Assembly (NCBI GenBank): GCA_900753305.1
Contig: CAADYR010000115.1
Location: 1-64,000 of the forward strand
DNA from: Lachnospiraceae bacterium
Lineage (GTDB): Bacteria > Bacillota > Clostridia > Lachnospirales > Lachnospiraceae
Length of the DNA stretch: 64,000 bases
Direction of reading: 5' to 3'
A model generated the notes under the pieces. That model made no database searches, was not told where the DNA came from, and saw only the letters and a program-made list of their open reading frames with translations. A program made the translations under genes and the position numbers. This document shows, piece after piece, positions 60,481 to 64,000 of the stretch. Each line of letters opens with the position of its first letter. Position 1 is the stretch's first letter.

Positions 60481-61360
60481 TACAAAGACAGGAAGCGCAT
60501 CTAAAATCAAAATGGAGAGTTTTGATGATTTATTCGGTGGAAGCAACGCACAGGAAATAGGGGCAGAGCAGATTATCAATGCCCCGTTAGCAGACCTTCA
60601 TGAGTTCAAAGACCACCCATTTAAGGTATTGGACGATGAAAAGATGGAGGAAACAACGGAGAGTATCAGACTTTACGGGGTACTTGTTCCGGGAATTGCA
60701 AGACCGAGAGCAGGCGGCGGCTATGAGCTGATCGCCGGGCACCGCAGGAAGCATGGCTCAGAAAGAGCCGGGAAAACGGAAATGCCGATTATTGTCCGCA
60801 ATTATTCCGATGATGAAGCAACTATTATCATGGTGGATTCCAATATCCAGAGAGAGGACATTTTACCGAGTGAAAAGGCAAAAGCCTATAAGATGAAGTA
60901 TGAAGCCATGAAGCATCAGGGAAAGAAATCGGGAAAGAATACCCTTGATGAAGTGGGGGAAGCTGCTGGGGAAAATGCGAAAAAGGTGCAGCGTTATATC
61001 TGGCTTTCAAGGTTGTCCGATGAGCTTCTTGAAATGGTGGATACCAAGAAATTAGGCTTTTCACAGGGCGTGGACATATCCTTTCTATCAGAGGAAGCAC
61101 AGCAGTGGGTAGAGGTCGTTATAGAAGAACGGGGCTGTAATGTCAGCACCGTACAATCCGGCAAGTTAAAGGAATATGGCAAAAACGGAGAGCTTACGCT
61201 TGCAATGGTGCGGCTGATCCTGACAGAAGAAAAGCCAAAGGAACGCAAGGTTACACTGAAAGCGGATAAAATCAGCAAGTATTTTGCTGAAGATTATAGC
61301 AGTGAAGATATAGAGAATATTATCATTCAGCTTTTGGATGAATGGAAGAAAAGACAGTAG
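60470..61360 (+). CDS. parB: ParB-family partition protein
   Basis: The ATG at 60470 overlaps the end of parA. The 296-residue protein has the ParB/sulfiredoxin-like N-terminal domain ('IRLYGVLVPGIARP', 'YELIAGHRRKHGSERAG', 'MPIIVRN', 'NIQREDILPSEKAKAYK') and a helix-turn-helix linker region. The 'AGHRRK' box is the CTP-binding signature of ParB clamps. It binds centromere-like sites and works with ParA. Confidence 0.9.
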   Translation: MSSNTKTGSASKIKMESFDDLFGGSNAQEIGAEQIINAPLADLHEFKDHPFKVLDDEKMEETTESIRLYGVLVPGIARPRAGGGYELIAGHRRKHGSERAGKTEMPIIVRNYSDDEATIIMVDSNIQREDILPSEKAKAYKMKYEAMKHQGKKSGKNTLDEVGEAAGENAKKVQRYIWLSRLSDELLEMVDTKKLGFSQGVDISFLSEEAQQWVEVVIEERGCNVSTVQSGKLKEYGKNGELTLAMVRLILTEEKPKERKVTLKADKISKYFAEDYSSEDIENIIIQLLDEWKKRQ

Positions 61361-61377
61361 AAAGGAGGTGCAGGCAC

Positions 61378-62439
61378 ATGGGTAACATGATGAAATTTGA
61401 TTATTACTATGGTATCGAAGCAGAACAGTTTTCATTTTACAGAGTTCCGAGATTGCTGATTAAGGACGAACGGTTCAAAGAGTTATCCAGTGATGCAAAG
61501 CTCCTTTATGGTCTGATGCTTGACAGAATGTCACTATCCATGAAAAACGGATGGTTTGATGATGAAAACAGGGCATATATTCATTATACCCTTGATAATA
61601 TTATGGAGGATTTAGGTTGTGCAAAAGAAAAGTGTGTGAAAGTATTGGCAGAGCTTGACAGCAAAAAGGGTATTGGTCTGATAGAGAAAAAAAGACAGGG
61701 ATTGGGGAAACCGGATATTATTTATGTCAAAAACTTTGCCACTTTGGAAGTGGGCGGAGAGCCAGAAAGCCAGCCGGAAAGTCTTTCAAACACTGATGTT
61801 TCCACAGAAGTTCGGAAATCGAACTTCAAGAGGTTCGATAATCAAACTTCCAGAAGTTCGGAAATCGAACTTGCAGAGGTTCGGAAACCGAACTTGCAGG
61901 AGTTCGGAAATCAAACTTCAAGAGGTTCGGAAACCGAACTTGCAGAGGTTCGAGAACCGAACGCAAATTATAACAATACTAACTATACTGATTTGAGTTA
62001 TAACAATCAATCTAATCAATCAGAGAGTAAAGTCGAAGAAACGATTGATGTGATGGATGATGTCAACGCATACATAGAAATCATTAAGGAAAATATTGAG
62101 TATGAGCATTACATGAAGTATAGTACGCAGGATAAAGGGCTTTATGATGAGCTTTTTGAGGTGATTTGTGAGGTTGTATGCGTAAAACACAAGACGGTTA
62201 AGATTGGTGGGGATGATTATCCATATGAGCTGGTAAAGTCAAAGTTCTTAAAGCTGAACAGCTCGCATTTGGAGTATGTGATGGAGTGCATGAAGAATAC
62301 CACAACCAAGATAACAAATATCAAGGCATATATGGTGACAGCACTCTACAATGCGCCAAATACAATCAATCATTATTACCAACAGGAGGTACAGCACGAT
62401 ATGTATGGAGGTGGATGGCATGAAAAGGGTATTGTTTAA
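61378..62439 (+). CDS. repA: RepA-like replication initiator of integrative element
   Basis: A 353-residue protein with AAAGGAGGTG as ribosome site. The N-terminal ~120 residues ('FSFYRVPRLLIKDERFKELS', 'AKLLYGLMLDRMSLSMKNG') are the RepA N-terminal winged-helix domain of plasmid and ICE initiators. A central segment (about residues 144-196) is translated from seven 23-bp repeats and yields a repeated 'EVRKPNLQ'-type peptide. The C-terminal domain ('YDELFEVICEVVCVKHKTVK', 'NTTTKITNIKAYMVTALYN') fits DUF6017. It would start replication of the excised circle. Confidence 0.85.
   Translation: MGNMMKFDYYYGIEAEQFSFYRVPRLLIKDERFKELSSDAKLLYGLMLDRMSLSMKNGWFDDENRAYIHYTLDNIMEDLGCAKEKCVKVLAELDSKKGIGLIEKKRQGLGKPDIIYVKNFATLEVGGEPESQPESLSNTDVSTEVRKSNFKRFDNQTSRSSEIELAEVRKPNLQEFGNQTSRGSETELAEVREPNANYNNTNYTDLSYNNQSNQSESKVEETIDVMDDVNAYIEIIKENIEYEHYMKYSTQDKGLYDELFEVICEVVCVKHKTVKIGGDDYPYELVKSKFLKLNSSHLEYVMECMKNTTTKITNIKAYMVTALYNAPNTINHYYQQEVQHDMYGGGWHEKGIV
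61810..61970 (+). repeat. Seven 23-bp iteron-like repeats inside repA
   Basis: Units start at 61810, 61833, 61856, 61879, 61902, 61925 and 61948, exactly 23 bases apart. Each begins with a palindromic core such as GTTCGGAAACCGAAC (arms GTTCGG and CCGAAC), some with one or two changes, followed by a spacer like TTGCAGAG. Exact period and palindrome suggest protein-binding iterons, perhaps the element's origin. Confidence 0.85.
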
Positions 62440-62755
62440 GGTTATTGTTCCGGCAGTGATAATTACGGTATGGATGCTGACCTGTTATCCGGTATGCAAT
62501 AAAGCAGAAGGCTTTGACTGGTTTTTATATTGGATTATTGCAGGGTGTCCGTTTGGTATCCGCCGTATGTGCCTGTGGCTGATACCCAAGAATTTCGGTA
62601 TCAGCGGGAGCATTGGTATTCTTGCTCTGAATTGTATTATAGGCGGTCTAATCGGCGGTGTAGTGCTGATTTTTAAGATAATCGGCATTGCAGGAGAGCT
62701 TATCAGTATTATAACAGGACACTTCTGGACGAAAAGTCCAAAAGTGGAAATATAG
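62420..62755 (+). CDS. DUF6050-like membrane protein of integrative element
   Basis: The ATG at 62420 overlaps the end of repA, with GGAGGT upstream. The 111-residue protein has about three membrane helices ('VLFKVIVPAVIITVWML', 'WFLYWIIAGCPFG', 'IIGGLIGGVVLIFKIIGIAG'). I recall it as a small family (DUF6050) of Tn1549-like elements; function unknown. A hairpin (about 62784-62812) follows. Confidence 0.65.
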   Translation: MKRVLFKVIVPAVIITVWMLTCYPVCNKAEGFDWFLYWIIAGCPFGIRRMCLWLIPKNFGISGSIGILALNCIIGGLIGGVVLIFKIIGIAGELISIITGHFWTKSPKVEI

Positions 62756-62783
62756 AACTTCTGGACATTTTGTCCAAAGGTGG

Positions 62784-62814
62784 GGCAGTCAAATATGGCT
62801 GCTCTTTTATTGTA
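62784..62814 (+). terminator. Weak terminator-like hairpin
   Basis: A short stem GCAG...CTGC around an AT-rich loop, followed by TCTTTTA, between the DUF6050-like gene and the next gene. Confidence 0.4.
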
Positions 62815-62838
62815 AGAAAGGAAGGAGCAAAAAGATTT

Positions 62839-63486
62839 ATGGAGTCAATGAGAGATGTGTACAGGGTAATGGAACGGGAAATTAAAAGGGGAAGCACACC
62901 ATTACGGTTTGAACAGTTAGGTTTTGGCGATTACAGCTACAATGAAATTACTTCAAAGGAAAAGCTTTTGCAGGTGCTTTCCTATCTGCTGCGGATCGGT
63001 GAGTATGAGCCATTCGCCGGAAAAACCATAGGGAACAATGTTTACATGGATATGCGGGGGAAAAAAGCTGTTTTTAAGAGAACAAGACTGACCTATGAGA
63101 GAAATAATATTTTTGCAACAATTAAGCGGCTGGCAAAGAAGTATAAGCCGGACTATGACGGAAAGGTGTATCTGGAAACAGTAAGATGTTTTTTTACCAT
63201 ATCTGAGGAAGAATTGGGAAAGTGCCGATACAATTATAAAGGCAAGGATACATATGCCTTTGTGATGTCTGACAGATATATCATGGCTTTATATACATAC
63301 TGTCTGTCAGCAAGAAAAGCGGTGGCTTTGGAAAATATAGAGCTGGAGGGACTTTCAGAAGCGGAGCTTTTTATGGTAAAATTGGAGAGTGTCAGAGAAG
63401 TGTTATTCCAGGCATTATTGCTTGATGATGTGAAGTTTGAAGATGGCAAGATGTATGCGGAGCTTTATTCTATTTATATATTATAG
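62839..63486 (+). CDS. Hypothetical protein of integrative element
   Basis: The ATG at 62839 follows GGAAGGAG by 12 bases and gives 215 residues; a TTG at 62770 would place the ribosome site inside the gene. The protein is basic in the middle ('KAVFKRTRLTYERNNIFATI') and helical at the C-terminus ('EGLSEAELFMVKLESVREVL'). No signal peptide or membrane segment. It looks like the accessory genes between the replication and transfer modules of conjugative elements, but I do not recognise the family. Confidence 0.6.
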   Translation: MESMRDVYRVMEREIKRGSTPLRFEQLGFGDYSYNEITSKEKLLQVLSYLLRIGEYEPFAGKTIGNNVYMDMRGKKAVFKRTRLTYERNNIFATIKRLAKKYKPDYDGKVYLETVRCFFTISEEELGKCRYNYKGKDTYAFVMSDRYIMALYTYCLSARKAVALENIELEGLSEAELFMVKLESVREVLFQALLLDDVKFEDGKMYAELYSIYIL

Positions 63487-63503
63487 AGAAAGAAGGAAAT
63501 TAT

Positions 63504-64000
63504 ATGTTGGAAATTGATTATGGTTCGTCTGTTTTTTACTATGGAGATGGGGTGCATCAAGTTAGGAGACATTACACTATTGAATATTTATTTGATTGCG
63601 ACAATATAGAATTACAGACAAAATATGAAAGAGAAATGCATTGCATTCTTGAATCTTTTAATGTTGCCATGACACAGGAATGCCAATGGGGAAAGGAATT
63701 TTTGGAATCTATTGGGGTATTAATACAAAATACCGAGGTAGTCCCATATACATTATATTATGATTCAGACTGTGATGTTGATTTGGTAGAAAGTGAAATT
63801 ATAAAAAAAGGACTAGAGTGTTTATACAAGATAAAACCAATTATTGCTCATATTGATAATCATTTATTGATGGATAAAGAATGTCATGGGGAGTTATCAT
63901 TAGGTGGGTGTGGAAAACGGTTGATATCAATAACAGAAGATGTAATAAAGCCTAGTGATATTAGTGATACAGCTTCATTTATGATGGATCAGCTATTAGG
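63504..64000 (+). CDS. Hypothetical protein, cut by the right edge
   Basis: The ATG at 63504 with AGAAGGAAA upstream opens a frame with no stop for 165 codons up to the window end. It starts 'MLEIDYGSSVFYYGDGVHQV' and includes 'MTQECQWGKEFLESIGVLIQ'. It is acidic, without a membrane segment in the visible part. It follows the previous gene by 17 bases, so it belongs to the same transcript of the integrated element. Family not recognised. Confidence 0.6.
   Translation, partial: MLEIDYGSSVFYYGDGVHQVRRHYTIEYLFDCDNIELQTKYEREMHCILESFNVAMTQECQWGKEFLESIGVLIQNTEVVPYTLYYDSDCDVDLVESEIIKKGLECLYKIKPIIAHIDNHLLMDKECHGELSLGGCGKRLISITEDVIKPSDISDTASFMMDQLL

Noticed and set aside
61810..61970. CRISPR array in repA
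   Set aside because: Contiguous 23-bp tandem units without unique spacers, inside an open reading frame.

Overview
The window looks like a chromosome segment from a gut Firmicute of the family Lachnospiraceae (Blautia/Dorea-like; genus not fixed by anything here). Supporting signs are the AGGAGG ribosome sites, A/G-rich codon use, FprA flavoprotein, DUF1846 protein, KtrAB, a MukBEF/Wadjet-like operon of the JetABC type, a bile salt hydrolase, and a CIRCE-controlled Hsp20. No rRNA, tRNA or CRISPR array was recognised.

Region 1 (about 1-14,950) is an AT-rich accessory island. It holds small orphan genes, a GNAT protein, an ABC-F remnant, a Phd/ParE-type toxin-antitoxin pair and a DUF262/DUF1524 (GmrSD-like) protein bracketed by two imperfect 118-bp direct repeats. 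Next come a mobile-element scar (truncated genes, MobV relaxase tail, integrase-type direct repeats) and a defence-like cluster. The cluster comprises an XRE regulator, a three-gene operon (DUF4869-like, mini P-loop ATPase, TOPRIM-like protein), a broken second DUF262 gene, a helical/winged-helix protein, a DUF5710 zinc-finger protein, a 992-residue TOTE-type primase-helicase-PLD protein and a small partner. The three-gene operon is the best candidate for an undescribed system.

Region 2 (about 15,000-58,800) is mostly core genome: an ECF sigma/anti-sigma pair, two P-loop kinases, a lipoprotein, FprA, a secreted protein, an oxidoreductase, DUF1846, two decayed genes (ketopantoate reductase and TetR), a C69 dipeptidase, an oppABCDF peptide importer, a 160-bp palindromic MITE-like element, a bile salt hydrolase, a glycerol-1-phosphate dehydrogenase and a GH13 alpha-glucanase with a LacI-type operator. 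A JetABC operon without a visible JetD nuclease follows, then Hsp20, lrgAB, pfkA, ktrBA, an rRNA methyltransferase, proC, a SleB-like hydrolase, argF, birA, coaX, dusB, greA and lysS.

Region 3 (58,840-64,000) begins right after lysS and is the left end of an integrative/conjugative element of the Tn1549/CTn type: DUF6075, DUF3970, ParA, ParB, a RepA-like initiator whose gene contains seven exact-period 23-bp palindromic repeats, and small accessory genes. The last gene runs off the right edge.
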